64,000 nucleotides of DNA, taken from positions 1,736,001 to 1,800,000 of the forward strand of contig CP006668.1 of assembly GCA_000471925.1 (NCBI GenBank), given 5' to 3'. The translations under genes and the position numbers were made by a program. The DNA comes from Ralstonia pickettii DTP0602 (GTDB lineage: Bacteria; Pseudomonadota; Gammaproteobacteria; Burkholderiales; Burkholderiaceae). Within the stretch, counting starts at the first letter, position 1. Every line of letters starts with the position of its first letter. Under the pieces are notes generated by a model. That model saw only the letters and a list, made by a program, of their open reading frames with translations. It was not told where the DNA came from and ran no database searches. Positions 25,536 through 35,309 of this stretch are shown piece by piece.

Positions 25536-26558
25536 TTATCCGGCTGCGTTCTGTTGCGACTTCAGGTCGAGGGCCACGTCCACGATCATGTCTTCCTGGC
25601 CGCCGACCATACGGCGCCGGCCGAGCTCGACCAGGATGTCGACGGTCTTCAGACCATAGCGCTCCGCGGCCACTTCCGAATGACGCAGGAAGCTCGAGTA
25701 CACCCCGGCGTAACCGAGCGCCAGCGTCTCGCGGTCCACGCGCACCGGGCGGTCCTGCAGCGGGCGCACCAGGTCGTCGGCGGCGTCCATCAGCTTGTAC
25801 AGGTCGGTGCCGTGGTTCCAGCCCATGCGTTCGGCCGCGGCGATAAAGACTTCCAGCGGCGCATTGCCGGCCCCGGCACCCATGCCGGCCAGGCTGGCAT
25901 CGATGCGGTTGCAGCCCTCTTCCACGGCAACCAGGGAGTTGGCCACACCCAGGCTCAGGTTGTGGTGGGCGTGCATGCCGGTGTGCGTGACGGGATCGAG
26001 CACGTCCTTGAACGCCCGGAAGCGGTCGCGCACGCCGTCCATGGTGAGGGCGCCGCCGGAGTCAACGACGTAGATGCAGGTTGCGCCGTAGCTTTCCATC
26101 AGCCTGGCCTGCTGCGCCAGCACCTGCGGCGTGGTCATGTGGCTCATCATCAGGAAGCCGACCGTGTCCATGCCGAGCTCGCGGGCGTACTCGATATGCT
26201 GGCGCGAGATGTCGGCTTCGGTGCAATGCGTCGCCACGCGCACGATGCGGGCGCCGGCGTCATAGGCGGCGCGCAGGTCGTGGATGGTGCCGATGCCCGG
26301 CAGCAGCAGCGTGGCCACCTTGGCGTGGGTGACGGTTTCCGCCACGGCGGCGATCCATTCCAGGTCGGTATGCGCGCCGAAGCCGTAGTTGAACGATGAA
26401 CCTTGCAGGCCATCGCCGTGCGCCACCTCGATCGAATCGACGCGGGCTTCGTCCAGGGCCTTCGCGATCGCGCGGACCTGCGGAATGCTGTACTGGTGAC
26501 GGATTGCGTGCGAGCCGTCGCGCAGCGTCACGTCGGAGATATAGAGCTTGGTTGCCAT
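25536..26558 (-). CDS. mhpE: 4-hydroxy-2-oxovalerate aldolase
   Basis: 340 residues. [18 protein letters not shown] at the N terminus and the [15 protein letters not shown] metal-site stretch define the DmpG/BphI/MhpE family. It splits 4-hydroxy-2-oxovalerate to pyruvate and acetaldehyde, and channels the aldehyde to the acylating dehydrogenase encoded directly upstream at 26580. It is a lower-pathway enzyme of meta-cleavage. Confidence 0.96.
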   Translation of the reverse strand: MATKLYISDVTLRDGSHAIRHQYSIPQVRAIAKALDEARVDSIEVAHGDGLQGSSFNYGFGAHTDLEWIAAVAETVTHAKVATLLLPGIGTIHDLRAAYDAGARIVRVATHCTEADISRQHIEYARELGMDTVGFLMMSHMTTPQVLAQQARLMESYGATCIYVVDSGGALTMDGVRDRFRAFKDVLDPVTHTGMHAHHNLSLGVANSLVAVEEGCNRIDASLAGMGAGAGNAPLEVFIAAAERMGWNHGTDLYKLMDAADDLVRPLQDRPVRVDRETLALGYAGVYSSFLRHSEVAAERYGLKTVDILVELGRRRMVGGQEDMIVDVALDLKSQQNAAG

Positions 26559-26579
26559 CTTGGTTTCCTGTCTGGACGG

Positions 26580-27533
26580 TCAAGCCGCGGCGGCGGCGGC
26601 AGCGATCTGGCGCTCGGCCAGTTTTTCGGCGGTGGCGAGCGCGGCGGAAGTCATGATGTCGAGGTTCCCCGCATAGGCCGGCAGGTAGTGCGCGGCGCCC
26701 TCCACCTCCAGGAACACCGTCGTCTTGAGGCCCGGCAGCTTGCCGACACCGGGGATGTTCAGCGGACGATCGGCGCCGTAGTGCTCGAACTGCACGCGCT
26801 GTTTCAGGCGGTAGCCGGGCACGTAGCGGTTGACCGCGGCCACCATCGCCTCGACGGCACGCTCCACGTTGTCGGTATCGGCGGGCTCGGAGAGGGTGTA
26901 GACGGTATCGCGCATCAGCAGCGGCGGCTCGGCGGGATTCAGCACGATGATGGCCTTGCCCTTGGTCGCGCCACCGACCACCTCCAGCGCGCGCGAGGTC
27001 GTTTCCGTGAATTCGTCGATATTGGCACGAGTGCCCGGGCCGGCCGACTTACTCGAGATCGAGGCCACGATCTCGGCGTAGTGCACCTTGGTCACGGCGG
27101 CGATCGCCGCCACCATGGGGATGGTTGCCTGGCCGCCGCAGGTGACCATATTGACGTTGGTCGCGTCCAGATGAGCCTCCAGGTTGACTACCGGCACGCA
27201 GTACGGGCCGATCGCGGCCGGCGTCAGGTCGATCATGCGGACGCCAGGCTTGGCCTCGCGCAGCAGCTTTTCGTTCTGCACATGCGCGCCGGCCGAGGTG
27301 GCGTCGAACACGATGTCGATATCGGCGAACTCCGGCATCGCCTTCAGCCCCGCGGCGCCGGTGGCGCACGTGGCCACGCCCATGCGCGCGGCGCGCGCCA
27401 GGCCATCCGAGGCGGGATCGATGCCGACCATGACTCCCATCTCGATATGCCGCCCATGGCGGAGAATCTTGATCATCAGGTCAGTGCCGATGTTGCCCGA
27501 GCCGATGATGGCGGCCTTCAGTTTTCGAGTCAT
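26580..27533 (-). CDS. mhpF: acetaldehyde dehydrogenase (acylating)
   Basis: 317 residues. The Rossmann start [20 protein letters not shown], then [11 protein letters not shown] carrying the catalytic cysteine, and [20 protein letters not shown] match DmpF/BphJ/MhpF. It turns acetaldehyde and CoA into acetyl-CoA with NAD. It ends with an Ala-rich tail. It forms a complex with the aldolase encoded next. Confidence 0.96.
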   Translation of the reverse strand: MTRKLKAAIIGSGNIGTDLMIKILRHGRHIEMGVMVGIDPASDGLARAARMGVATCATGAAGLKAMPEFADIDIVFDATSAGAHVQNEKLLREAKPGVRMIDLTPAAIGPYCVPVVNLEAHLDATNVNMVTCGGQATIPMVAAIAAVTKVHYAEIVASISSKSAGPGTRANIDEFTETTSRALEVVGGATKGKAIIVLNPAEPPLLMRDTVYTLSEPADTDNVERAVEAMVAAVNRYVPGYRLKQRVQFEHYGADRPLNIPGVGKLPGLKTTVFLEVEGAAHYLPAYAGNLDIMTSAALATAEKLAERQIAAAAAAA

Positions 27534-27566
27534 GACTGCTTCCTTGTGTGTTCCTGTCCGGACGGT

Positions 27567-29420
27567 TCAGATTGGATAGATGACCGACGTGCAGCCGGAG
27601 TACAGCCGCTCGACGTCATCGGCGCGCAGCGTCAGCACGGCGCGCTGGTTGATGTAGCCCTTGTCGGTGATCTCGCCCTGCTCGATCGAGGGTGGCGTGG
27701 AAAGCAGCACCGCGCGGGCCGGCCGTTGCGAACTGCCGGCGCCCTTGCACAGACCGGCCAGAATCTCGCTGAGCACCTGCCGCACGGCCGGATGCTGTCC
27801 CAGGGACTTGCCGCACAGGCGGCCCTCGCCGTCGCCGGCCAGCGCACGCAGTGCCGGCGTGGGGAAGAGCAGCAGGCCGACCTCTCCCCGGTCATGGCCG
27901 GATACCACCGCATCCTGGGCATAGGGCGCCATCGCCGACACCGCCGCGATACGCAGCGTACCGACCGACACCCACGTGCCAGTGGTGAGCTTGAAGTCCT
28001 CGGATACGCGCCCGTCGAAGATGACGCCGGCGTTCGGGTCCGCCGGATCGGCAAGCTTGCCGGCATCTCCCATGCAATAGAACCCCTCTTCGTCGAAGGC
28101 CTCGCGTGTCTTAGCTTCGTCGCCGACATAGCCGGGAAAGATCGAGGGGCCCCGGACGCGCAGTTCGTACTTGTCCTGACACGGAGCGAACTTCAGTTCC
28201 ACGCCAGGCACTGGCACGCCGATATTGCGAGTCTCCGTGGTCCGGAAGTGCGCGCTGGTGACAACCGGCGAGGTCTCGGTCGAGCCCCACTCGGTGGTGA
28301 AGAACAGCGGCACTTCACGGACCCTCGCCGCGACCGCGCGCAGGCGCTCCGCGCATTGCTGCGGCAGTGCGGCGGCAGCGAAGAACAGCATGTCCAGGCG
28401 TTCGAACAGCGCCCGGGCCAGCGATTCGTCGGCCTCCAGGTACGGCAGCAGCACGTCGTAGCCGCGCGGGACATTGAAGAACAGCGTGGGCCGGACTTCA
28501 CGGATCCCCTTGAGGGTAGACTCGATCGCTCCCGGTGCCGGACGTCCGTTATCGAGATACAGCGTGCCGCCGTTGCGCAGCACCAGGTTGAAGTTGTGGT
28601 TGGCGCCGAAGGTATGGCTCCAGGGCAGCCAGTCGAGCACCACCGGCTGCGCCTTGTCGATAAAGGGCCAGCACTGCGCGATCATTTGCTGGTTGGCGCA
28701 CAGCATGCGATGGGTGTTCGGCACCAGCTTGGGCACGCCGGTCGAACCGGATGTCAGCAGGATGCGGGCGACGGTATCCCCGCTGACCGCCGCGAAGGCT
28801 GCTTCGACGGCCGCGCCCGGCGTGGCGTCGAGCAGCCTGGCGAACGGCAGTGCATCGCCTTCCGCGCCGTGGGTGAAGACCACCGGACACCCCGGCTGCC
28901 ACGCCGAGATTGCCGCGCAGTACTGGGTCCCATTCTCCGCATAGAGCAGGCCCGGCTGCAGCCGGTCCAGGATGGCGTGCAGCTTTCCGTGATCCTTGGC
29001 CACCACGGTATAGGCCGACGACACCACCGCGATGCGACGGCCGACGTGCATGGCACCCAGCGACAGCAATGCCAGGTTGACGCTGTTGTCCGACAGCGCC
29101 ACCACCGGCGCATCCGCGGCGACACCGAGGTCCAGGATGGCCTGGCCGATACGGCGCACCGCGGCCAGGGCATCGCTGTAGCTGACGCGGCGCCAGCCTT
29201 CGCCCTGCCGCTCCGCCAGGAAGGTGCGGCTGCCGTCCTCCTGCGCCCAGTACTGCAGCCAGTCGCCGATGCAGCGCACGTAGGGCTGCAGCGGCTGGGT
29301 GGAGCGCATTACGAAGCTGCCGTCCTTGCGCCGGTCGATCGCGATATCGGGGGCGGCCAGCGCAACCGGAGTGGCTTCAGCCGGGCAGTCGCCCAGCAGG
29401 CGGGAAGCTACGGCATTCAT
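27567..29420 (-). CDS. acyl-CoA ligase, feruloyl-CoA synthase-like
   Basis: 617 residues of the adenylate-forming superfamily. The AMP-binding loop is ILLTSGSTGVPKLVPN; TTEWGSTETSP is the second adenylate motif; YCMGDAGKL and GRVSEDFKLTTGTWVS mark the hinge to the C-terminal domain, with the EITDKGYINQ segment holding the catalytic lysine. The FKLTTGTWVSVG stretch is typical of the Fcs group. It overlaps the receptor gene by 4 bases. It would activate an aromatic or side-chain carboxylate to its CoA ester. No feruloyl-CoA hydratase or vanillin dehydrogenase gene is nearby, so ferulate itself is doubtful. Confidence 0.85.
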   Translation of the reverse strand: MNAVASRLLGDCPAEATPVALAAPDIAIDRRKDGSFVMRSTQPLQPYVRCIGDWLQYWAQEDGSRTFLAERQGEGWRRVSYSDALAAVRRIGQAILDLGVAADAPVVALSDNSVNLALLSLGAMHVGRRIAVVSSAYTVVAKDHGKLHAILDRLQPGLLYAENGTQYCAAISAWQPGCPVVFTHGAEGDALPFARLLDATPGAAVEAAFAAVSGDTVARILLTSGSTGVPKLVPNTHRMLCANQQMIAQCWPFIDKAQPVVLDWLPWSHTFGANHNFNLVLRNGGTLYLDNGRPAPGAIESTLKGIREVRPTLFFNVPRGYDVLLPYLEADESLARALFERLDMLFFAAAALPQQCAERLRAVAARVREVPLFFTTEWGSTETSPVVTSAHFRTTETRNIGVPVPGVELKFAPCQDKYELRVRGPSIFPGYVGDEAKTREAFDEEGFYCMGDAGKLADPADPNAGVIFDGRVSEDFKLTTGTWVSVGTLRIAAVSAMAPYAQDAVVSGHDRGEVGLLLFPTPALRALAGDGEGRLCGKSLGQHPAVRQVLSEILAGLCKGAGSSQRPARAVLLSTPPSIEQGEITDKGYINQRAVLTLRADDVERLYSGCTSVIYPI

Positions 29421-30580
29421 TGGACGATCCTCCAGCCGCCATCCTGGACCCGGACCAGCACGCGGCTGGCGTTGTCATAGACGGTGTGCTCGGTCTTGCT
29501 GACGCTGATGACGCCATGCGTGGCCGGCAGGTTGGTCGTGCCTTCGATGGCGTCGCGCAGTGCCTGGCGGAACGCCGGCGTACCGGGCTGCGCGGTCTTG
29601 CCAGCCGTGGCGGCGGCCTTGTCCAGCAGCAAGTAGGCGTCATAGGCATAGCCGGCGAACAGGTCGCGCGAGCCGGCGCCGTACTTCGCCTCATAGCGGG
29701 TGACGAAGTCGGCGGCCACGGCCTTGCTCGGGTGCGACGCCGGCAACTGCTCGGCAACCAGCAGGGCACCGGCGGGCAGCACCACGCCATTGGCTGCCTT
29801 GCCGCCCACGCGCAGGAAGTCGTTATTGGCCACGCCGTGCGTCTGGTAGATGGCGCCCTTGAAGCCGCGCTCGCGCAGCGCCGTCATCGGCAGCGCTGCC
29901 GGCGTGCCGCTGCCGACGACCAGCACCGCGTCGGGCCGCGACGCCGCCACCTTGACCGACTGCCCGGCCACGGACTGGTCGGTGCGGGCAAAGCGCTCGG
30001 TCGCCACCAGCTTGATGCCGGCGGCCTCGATGCGCGGCTGGATGTCCTTCAGCCAGGCCTCGCCGTAGGAGTCGTTGTAGCCGATGAAGGCAAGCGAACC
30101 CACCTTCCGCTTGGCCATGTCGTCTAGCAGCGCGGCGGACATGACGCCCACCGGTTGCGGCAGCGAGAATGACCATGCGATCCAGCCCGGCTTGGGTACG
30201 AACGGGCTCAGCGCGATCGCGGGGGTCTTGCCCTCGGCGGCCACGGTGGCCACCGCGATGGAGGTCGGCACCGTGGAGGAGCCGATGATCGCGTCGACCT
30301 TGTCTTCCTCGATCAGCCGCCGCGCATTCTTCGATGCTGCCGCCGGATCGGTGCCGTCATCGAGCATTACATAGCGCACGGGCTTGCCGCCCAGCGTCTT
30401 CGGCAGCATGCCGAGCGCCTGCTTCTCGGGGATGCCCAGCGACGCGGCGGGGCCGGTCGCGGACAGCGTCACGCCGATGGTGATCTCGGCTGTCTGCGCC
30501 TGTGCCGCGCCGGAAAAATGGGTGAGCGCTGCCGAGGTGGCAAGCACGATGGCTGCCGCCTTGAAGATTGCCTGTTTCAT
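29417..30580 (-). CDS. ABC transporter periplasmic binding protein, branched-chain/aromatic acid type
   Basis: 387 residues. A signal peptide ends near residue 28 (SGAAQAQT). The type I periplasmic-binding fold of the LivJ/HmgE group is visible: TIGVTLSATGPAASLGIPEK, then VDAIIGSSTVPTS and FIGYNDSYGEAWL. It is the receptor for the LivH/LivM-LivG/LivF importer encoded further along the same operon. Given the operon it probably binds an aromatic acid rather than leucine. Confidence 0.92.
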   Translation of the reverse strand: MKQAIFKAAAIVLATSAALTHFSGAAQAQTAEITIGVTLSATGPAASLGIPEKQALGMLPKTLGGKPVRYVMLDDGTDPAAASKNARRLIEEDKVDAIIGSSTVPTSIAVATVAAEGKTPAIALSPFVPKPGWIAWSFSLPQPVGVMSAALLDDMAKRKVGSLAFIGYNDSYGEAWLKDIQPRIEAAGIKLVATERFARTDQSVAGQSVKVAASRPDAVLVVGSGTPAALPMTALRERGFKGAIYQTHGVANNDFLRVGGKAANGVVLPAGALLVAEQLPASHPSKAVAADFVTRYEAKYGAGSRDLFAGYAYDAYLLLDKAAATAGKTAQPGTPAFRQALRDAIEGTTNLPATHGVISVSKTEHTVYDNASRVLVRVQDGGWRIVQ

Positions 30581-30634
30581 GTTGTCTCCTACGTCCCGCT
30601 CTGCAAGGCGGGAACGGTGATCGCGATGGTCTGT

Positions 30635-31414
30635 TTACTCGGTCTGGCAGTCCACCCGTCCGAGCCCCTCCACTTCCAGCTGCAAACCCTCCCCTGCCCG
30701 GATCGGGAACATTGGCCCCAGCGCCCCGGAAAGCACTACGTCGCCAGCGCGCAGCGGCGCACCCACCTTCAGCATCGTCCTGGCCAGCCACCAGGCCGCA
30801 TTCAGCGGGTGGCCCAGGCAGGCAGCGCCGCTGCCCTCCGAGCTCAGCTCGCCATTGCGCAGGAAGCGCATGCTGCATTCCGGCAGGGTCACGTCGCTCA
30901 GGCGCTTCGGATCCGCGCCCAGCACGTAGAGGCCGCAAGAGGCGTTGTCCGCGACGGTATCGACCAGCGTGATGCGCCAGTCCTGGATCGCGCTGTCGAC
31001 GATCTCGATGGCAGGCAGGGCATATTCGATCGCGCTCAGGAAGCGGCCCCAGGTCAGGTCGCCTTCCAGATCCTTGCCCATGACGAAGGCCACCTCCCCT
31101 TCCGCCTTGGGCTGGATCAGCGTGGAGACGGGCACGGCCATGCCGCTGACGTACTCCATGTCGGCGAAGAGCACGCCGAAATCGGGCTGGTCGACGCCGA
31201 GCTGCTTCTGCACGGCCACCGAGGTCAGGCCGATCTTCTTGCCGCTGATGACGCGGCCCGCCGCCAGGGCACGCTGCGTGTTGATGTCGGCAACGGCATA
31301 GGCATCGTCAAGACCGGTGATGCCATACGACTCGGAAATGCGTGGGATCGGTGCGCGGTCTTGCCGGGCCTGGTGCAGCGCGTCGGCTGCCTGCTGGGTA
31401 TGAGGGGCTGTCAT
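30635..31414 (-). CDS. mhpD: 2-keto-4-pentenoate hydratase
   Basis: 259 residues of the MhpD/DmpE family, close also to 4-oxalocrotonate decarboxylase. Typical stretches are GKKIGLTSVAVQKQLGVDQP, the PKAEGEVAFVMG metal-ligand segment and ALPAIEIVDSAI. It hydrates 2-hydroxypenta-2,4-dienoate to 4-hydroxy-2-oxovalerate, the substrate of the aldolase at 25536. As a hydrolase (36828) rather than an oxalocrotonate branch is present, the hydratase reading is preferred. Confidence 0.93.
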   Translation of the reverse strand: MTAPHTQQAADALHQARQDRAPIPRISESYGITGLDDAYAVADINTQRALAAGRVISGKKIGLTSVAVQKQLGVDQPDFGVLFADMEYVSGMAVPVSTLIQPKAEGEVAFVMGKDLEGDLTWGRFLSAIEYALPAIEIVDSAIQDWRITLVDTVADNASCGLYVLGADPKRLSDVTLPECSMRFLRNGELSSEGSGAACLGHPLNAAWWLARTMLKVGAPLRAGDVVLSGALGPMFPIRAGEGLQLEVEGLGRVDCQTE

Positions 31415-31496
31415 CCTGTGTCTACCTTGTCGTTTGATTCCAGGGACGCCGCGCGTGCTCGCGTCTGTCCGTCCCGTTGCTGCACTTCAGGAAAAG

Positions 31497-32513
31497 TCAG
31501 GCCGGCGCCCGGCTCAGCGGATAGCGGTGCATCAGCGCCGCCGTGGCCGCCTGCTCGGCGCGCAGGCAGGCGACGTAGTCCGTCTCGAGCTCCGCCACCA
31601 CCTCGGCCACGGTAGCCACCGAGCGCACCGCACCGACGCCATGCCCGGCGGACCAGACGTCCTTCCAGGCCTTGGGCGCGGCCACGATATCGCCGGAGAA
31701 ATCGATCTTGCCTTCCGCCTTGATCTGATCCGGCGTAAAGCCAGCTGCCGCGAGCGTCGGCTTCAGCCAGTTGGCCGGCACGCCCGAGACCGCGCTGGAC
31801 AGCGCAAGGTCCTCCATGCGGCTTGCCACGAGCAGGTCGCGGTATGGCTGCGGCACCATGCTTTCCGGCGTGGCGATCAGCCGCGTCCCGACCACCACGA
31901 AGTCGGCGCCGAGCAACTGTGCGGCACGGATATGCGCGCCGCTGGAGATGGCACCGGCCAGCCCGATCGGGCCGTCCCAGAACTCGCGCACCTCGGCGAG
32001 GAACGAGAACGGGTGGTATTGGCCGGTATGGCCGCCGGCACCGCTGGTCACCAGCACCAGGCCATCCACGCCGGCATCGATGGCCTTGCGCGCCAGCGCC
32101 GGCGAGATGACGTCGGCCATTACCAGGCCACCGTAGGCATGCACGCGGTCCAGCACCCGGCGCGGACTGCCGAGCGCGGTGGTGACGATGCCGGGGCGAT
32201 AGCGCTCGACCAGCACCATCTCGGCCTCGAAGCGGTCGTAGCTGCTGTGCACGATCATGTTGAGCGCCCACGGAACCGTCGGGCAATCCTGTGCATGGTC
32301 GGCAATCCGTGCCAGCGCCTGGTCGAGCGCCTCGGTATTGCGCGCATTGGGGGCAGCAAAGGTGCCGACGATGCCGGCGCTCAGGCTGGCGCAGACCAGC
32401 TCCGGGCCGGAGACCAGGAACATCGGTGCTGCCATCACCGGCAGGCGGGCGCCGGCGAAGGTGGCGCGCAGCGAGGCGTGCGCGGAAGCGGAATGGGAGA
32501 TGGGGGCGTTCAT
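31497..32513 (-). CDS. nitronate monooxygenase / 2-nitropropane dioxygenase family flavoprotein
   Basis: 338 residues from ATG 32513; a long open extension upstream runs through the dehydrogenase gene and is not coding. PVMAAPMFLVSGPELV opens the TIM barrel, and VLVTSGAGGHTGQYHPF carries the histidine and phosphate-binding loop of class I NMO enzymes. FMN-dependent. The family oxidises nitronates, but members also act as enoyl reductases. Its place inside an aromatic ring-cleavage operon is unusual, so the real reaction is open. Confidence 0.88.
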   Translation of the reverse strand: MNAPISHSASAHASLRATFAGARLPVMAAPMFLVSGPELVCASLSAGIVGTFAAPNARNTEALDQALARIADHAQDCPTVPWALNMIVHSSYDRFEAEMVLVERYRPGIVTTALGSPRRVLDRVHAYGGLVMADVISPALARKAIDAGVDGLVLVTSGAGGHTGQYHPFSFLAEVREFWDGPIGLAGAISSGAHIRAAQLLGADFVVVGTRLIATPESMVPQPYRDLLVASRMEDLALSSAVSGVPANWLKPTLAAAGFTPDQIKAEGKIDFSGDIVAAPKAWKDVWSAGHGVGAVRSVATVAEVVAELETDYVACLRAEQAATAALMHRYPLSRAPA

Positions 32514-32527
32514 CGTTGTGTCAGTGA

Positions 32528-33343
32528 TCAGTCGCGCGGGCGCCGCGCCGGGCGGCCGCGTACCTCCCAGCCGCCATCGCTCTGCAGGATGGCAGCCGTG
32601 GTGGCCGGCGAGTTGGTACGGGAAGCCAGCAGTACGTAGTGGCCGGCGTGGTCCTCCGGCTGCGCGATGAAGCCGAGCGGCACCGCGTCCGCCACGGCAT
32701 CGCCGAAGCCGGGGATCTCGGAGAGCTTTGACCCTTGCTTGCCCAGCGACTCCGGTCCCTTCAAAGGGGTCACGGTGCCGCCCGGGGCCACGCCGTTGAC
32801 GCGCACATCCGGCGCCAGTTCGTACGCGAGCTGTTTGATCAGCCCGACGCAGGCGTGCTTCGAGGCCACGTACGCCGGCCCTCCGCCGCCTGCATAGAAG
32901 GCCGCGTTGGACAGCGTGAAGATCATGCTGCCGCGGCTTTCGCGCAGCGCGGGCGCTGCCGCATAGGCGGCCAGCAGGTAGCCAAGGACATTGATGTCGA
33001 AGACTTCGCGGTAGGTATCGGCCACTTGCTGCCCGTCGGCAAACTTGCGCAGCGGCGCGAAGTAGTCCCACACCCCTGCATTGCCGACCAGCGTATCGAG
33101 CTTGCCGAATGCCTTGCGCGTATGGGTCACCGCCTCGGCGTTGGCCTCCGGCGAGCGCACGTCGCCAACCGTGACGGCCACGCGGTCGCCAAACTCTTTG
33201 CGCAGGCTGTCGGCGCCGCTTGCATTGCGCACCAGCGCGCCGATCCCCTTCGCGCCTTCATCCAGGAAGCGCCGCACCACCGCCCGTCCGATCCCGGAGT
33301 TTGCTCCGGTGACCAGCGCCACATCGTCATTTAGCCAGCCCAT
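32528..33343 (-). CDS. cis-dihydrodiol dehydrogenase, short-chain dehydrogenase family
   Basis: 271 residues from ATG 33343; GTG 33349 would overlap the upstream stop. NAD site VTGANSGIGRAV, NAGVWD, and the catalytic YVASK (Tyr and Lys) are intact, with the BphB/HcaB-type insert DYFAPLRKF. It rearomatises the cis-dihydrodiol made by the dioxygenase to a catechol. The sequence before the start lacks a clear ribosome site, so coupling to the beta-subunit gene two bases away is likely. Confidence 0.93.
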   Translation of the reverse strand: MGWLNDDVALVTGANSGIGRAVVRRFLDEGAKGIGALVRNASGADSLRKEFGDRVAVTVGDVRSPEANAEAVTHTRKAFGKLDTLVGNAGVWDYFAPLRKFADGQQVADTYREVFDINVLGYLLAAYAAAPALRESRGSMIFTLSNAAFYAGGGGPAYVASKHACVGLIKQLAYELAPDVRVNGVAPGGTVTPLKGPESLGKQGSKLSEIPGFGDAVADAVPLGFIAQPEDHAGHYVLLASRTNSPATTAAILQSDGGWEVRGRPARRPRD

Positions 33344-33345
33344 GG

Positions 33346-33897
33346 TCACAGGAAGGTGTTGAGGTTCTTGGACATGAACAGCGACTGTGTAATCACGATC
33401 TTGCGACGCGCGATCCGGAAGTCGCCATCCACTACGCGCAGCACATCTTCACGACGGCCCAGCAGGAGATCGTTGTCGGCTTCGCCGCGGCTGCGGTAGT
33501 TGACAAAGACCGAATGCACGATGAACTCGTCCTGCGCCGCGCCATGCAGTGCTTCGACGTTGCTGATCACATGCACGTGCCGGGTCGGCGGATCCTCGGC
33601 CCACGCCGAGGGCTGCTTGAAACGCGCCACCCGTCGTTCCAGGTCGAGGTGATTGTCATCGAAGAAGGCGCCCCGGCCCGGCGCATAGGCGCCCAGCTTG
33701 TCCGCGCGGCGGCGGTTCTCGATCGCCGGCATCCAGTAATGGATGTCGTCCGTCAGCAGCGCCAGCCATTGCTCCCAGGCTTCGCTGTCCAGCAGGCGCG
33801 CTTCCCGGAACAGGAACTGCTCGACGCGGTGGGCGGTCTCGCGATCCACCGGTTGTTCGCCCTTCACTGCTGGCAAGGATTGCGGCACCGCGCTCAT
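33346..33897 (-). CDS. aromatic-ring-hydroxylating dioxygenase, beta subunit
   Basis: 183 residues of the NTF2-like beta family (BphE/HcaF type): AHRVEQFLFREARLLDSEAW, then LLTDDIHYWMPAIENRR and the C-terminal VVDGDFRIARRKIVITQSL. It is structural partner of the alpha subunit, and the two genes overlap by 4 bases. No metal site is expected. Confidence 0.95.
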   Translation of the reverse strand: MSAVPQSLPAVKGEQPVDRETAHRVEQFLFREARLLDSEAWEQWLALLTDDIHYWMPAIENRRRADKLGAYAPGRGAFFDDNHLDLERRVARFKQPSAWAEDPPTRHVHVISNVEALHGAAQDEFIVHSVFVNYRSRGEADNDLLLGRREDVLRVVDGDFRIARRKIVITQSLFMSKNLNTFL

Positions 33898-35297
33898 GCG
33901 ACCTCCTTGGCGCTGTTCTGGTAGGCGAAAGCGATGTCGTCCAGGCTGGCCTGGTCCCGCGCCGGCACTTCATCCCAGCTGCACGCGCGCATCAGGTCCA
34001 GCCAGCGCTGGTAGAACGCGCGGTGGTTGGCCTCGTTCACCTGGTTGCGGTAGACGTTGCCCGGCAGCCCGCTGTCGTCGAGACGCGTGCCGCGGCCCAG
34101 GCCCATGTACAGGTCCTGCTGGCGCGTGACGAAGCCCGCATTGGTGCGTGTCGAGAACTCGAAGTTCTCGCCATCATCCATCTCGAACACGCCCGACGGC
34201 GAGAAGGTCATCATGGTTCCCTTCAGCCAGCGGTCCTTGATGTCCTGCGGCGCGCTCTTGTTGACGATGGTCCAGGTGTGCAGTTCGATCTTGCCCGGGC
34301 CGCGCGGATGCCATACCCGGAAGGTGTTCTGCCCCGGCAGGAAAGACAGGTTCGGGAACACGCTGACCGAGGAGATCGAACCGATCATCTTGGAACGGAA
34401 CTCGCCCAGGCGTTCGGCCACCTTCGGCTGGATGGTGTACAGGTACTTGCGGATTTCCTTGTCGCCCAGCGTCGCGGCGTTGCCGACCACGTCGAGGTTG
34501 AACTCCCAGCCGTGGCCGTTGAAGTTGACGTGGTAGGAATCTGGATCCTTGTAGACCTCGGCAACCGGTCCGCCCAGCATTGCGCGCGCGGCCGAGTCGT
34601 GCGTCCACAGCGCATGGTAGATATCGCCGATGAAGTTCTCGACCGGAACCTTCCAGTTGCAGTTGATCACCGACTTCACGCAGCCGCCGACAAACTCCGT
34701 GCCCTTTCCGTCCATGTCGAGCATCACGTCGAGGTAGTAGCGGAAGTCGCCCAGGTAAGACTCGAGCGAAGGCGCATCCGGGTCCATGTTGCCGAACACC
34801 AGGCCCTTGTAGGTCGCCACCTGTGCCACCGGGTGCAGGCCATGCTCGGCGCGATTCATGCCGCTGTCCTCGAACAGTTCCTGCCCGGCCATGCCGCGCA
34901 GCGCGCCGTCGATGCCAAAGGCCCAGCCGTGATAGTTGCAGACGAAGGTCCGGGCATTGCCGGCGTCGGTGAAGTTCAGCTTGTTGCCGCGATGCGGGCA
35001 GGTGTTGAGGAACGCCTTGACCGATCCGTCCTTCTGGCGCACGACGATGACGTTGTCTTCCGCCATGTAGGTGGTGACGTAATCGCCGGCCCTCGGGATC
35101 TGGGATTCATGCGCCAGGAACAGCCAGCTGCGCGCGAAGATCTTTTCCAGCTCCTGCTCGTAGATGCGGTGGTCCCAGTAAACGCGGCGCGACAGGCGGC
35201 CGACGTCAAGGTCGATCAGGCGATCCAGGCCGCTCAGCGGTTCGCTGACGGGGTCTTTCCGCAGGCGTTCGCAGTTGCCTGTGCAGTCGTGTGTCAT
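33894..35297 (-). CDS. aromatic-ring-hydroxylating dioxygenase, alpha subunit
   Basis: 467 residues. Rieske ligands are Cys100-x-His102 (CPHRG) and Cys120-x2-His123 (CNYHG). The catalytic iron site is ENFIGDIYHALWTHDSAAR, with the D-x2-H-x4-H pattern. Length and motifs match the BphA/HcaE/cumate class that adds two hydroxyls to an aromatic ring. The first 15 residues include two cysteines, which is unusual. Electrons should come from the ferredoxin gene just upstream (35310) and the reductase at 24461. The ring substrate is not readable; a benzoate- or phenylpropanoid-type acid fits the rest of the operon. Confidence 0.95.
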   Translation of the reverse strand: MTHDCTGNCERLRKDPVSEPLSGLDRLIDLDVGRLSRRVYWDHRIYEQELEKIFARSWLFLAHESQIPRAGDYVTTYMAEDNVIVVRQKDGSVKAFLNTCPHRGNKLNFTDAGNARTFVCNYHGWAFGIDGALRGMAGQELFEDSGMNRAEHGLHPVAQVATYKGLVFGNMDPDAPSLESYLGDFRYYLDVMLDMDGKGTEFVGGCVKSVINCNWKVPVENFIGDIYHALWTHDSAARAMLGGPVAEVYKDPDSYHVNFNGHGWEFNLDVVGNAATLGDKEIRKYLYTIQPKVAERLGEFRSKMIGSISSVSVFPNLSFLPGQNTFRVWHPRGPGKIELHTWTIVNKSAPQDIKDRWLKGTMMTFSPSGVFEMDDGENFEFSTRTNAGFVTRQQDLYMGLGRGTRLDDSGLPGNVYRNQVNEANHRAFYQRWLDLMRACSWDEVPARDQASLDDIAFAYQNSAKEVA

Positions 35298-35309
35298 GGC
35301 TCGCTTTCC

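Noticed and set aside
26403..29480. Plus-strand open frame of about 1000 codons opposite the aldolase, aldehyde dehydrogenase and ligase genes
   Set aside because: Antisense to three well-supported enzymes; low-complexity Arg/His/Gln composition and no recognisable domain.
32514..33071. Possible N-terminal extension of the nitronate-monooxygenase-like protein
   Set aside because: It overlaps the well-supported dihydrodiol dehydrogenase gene in another frame; the family domain starts after ATG 32513.
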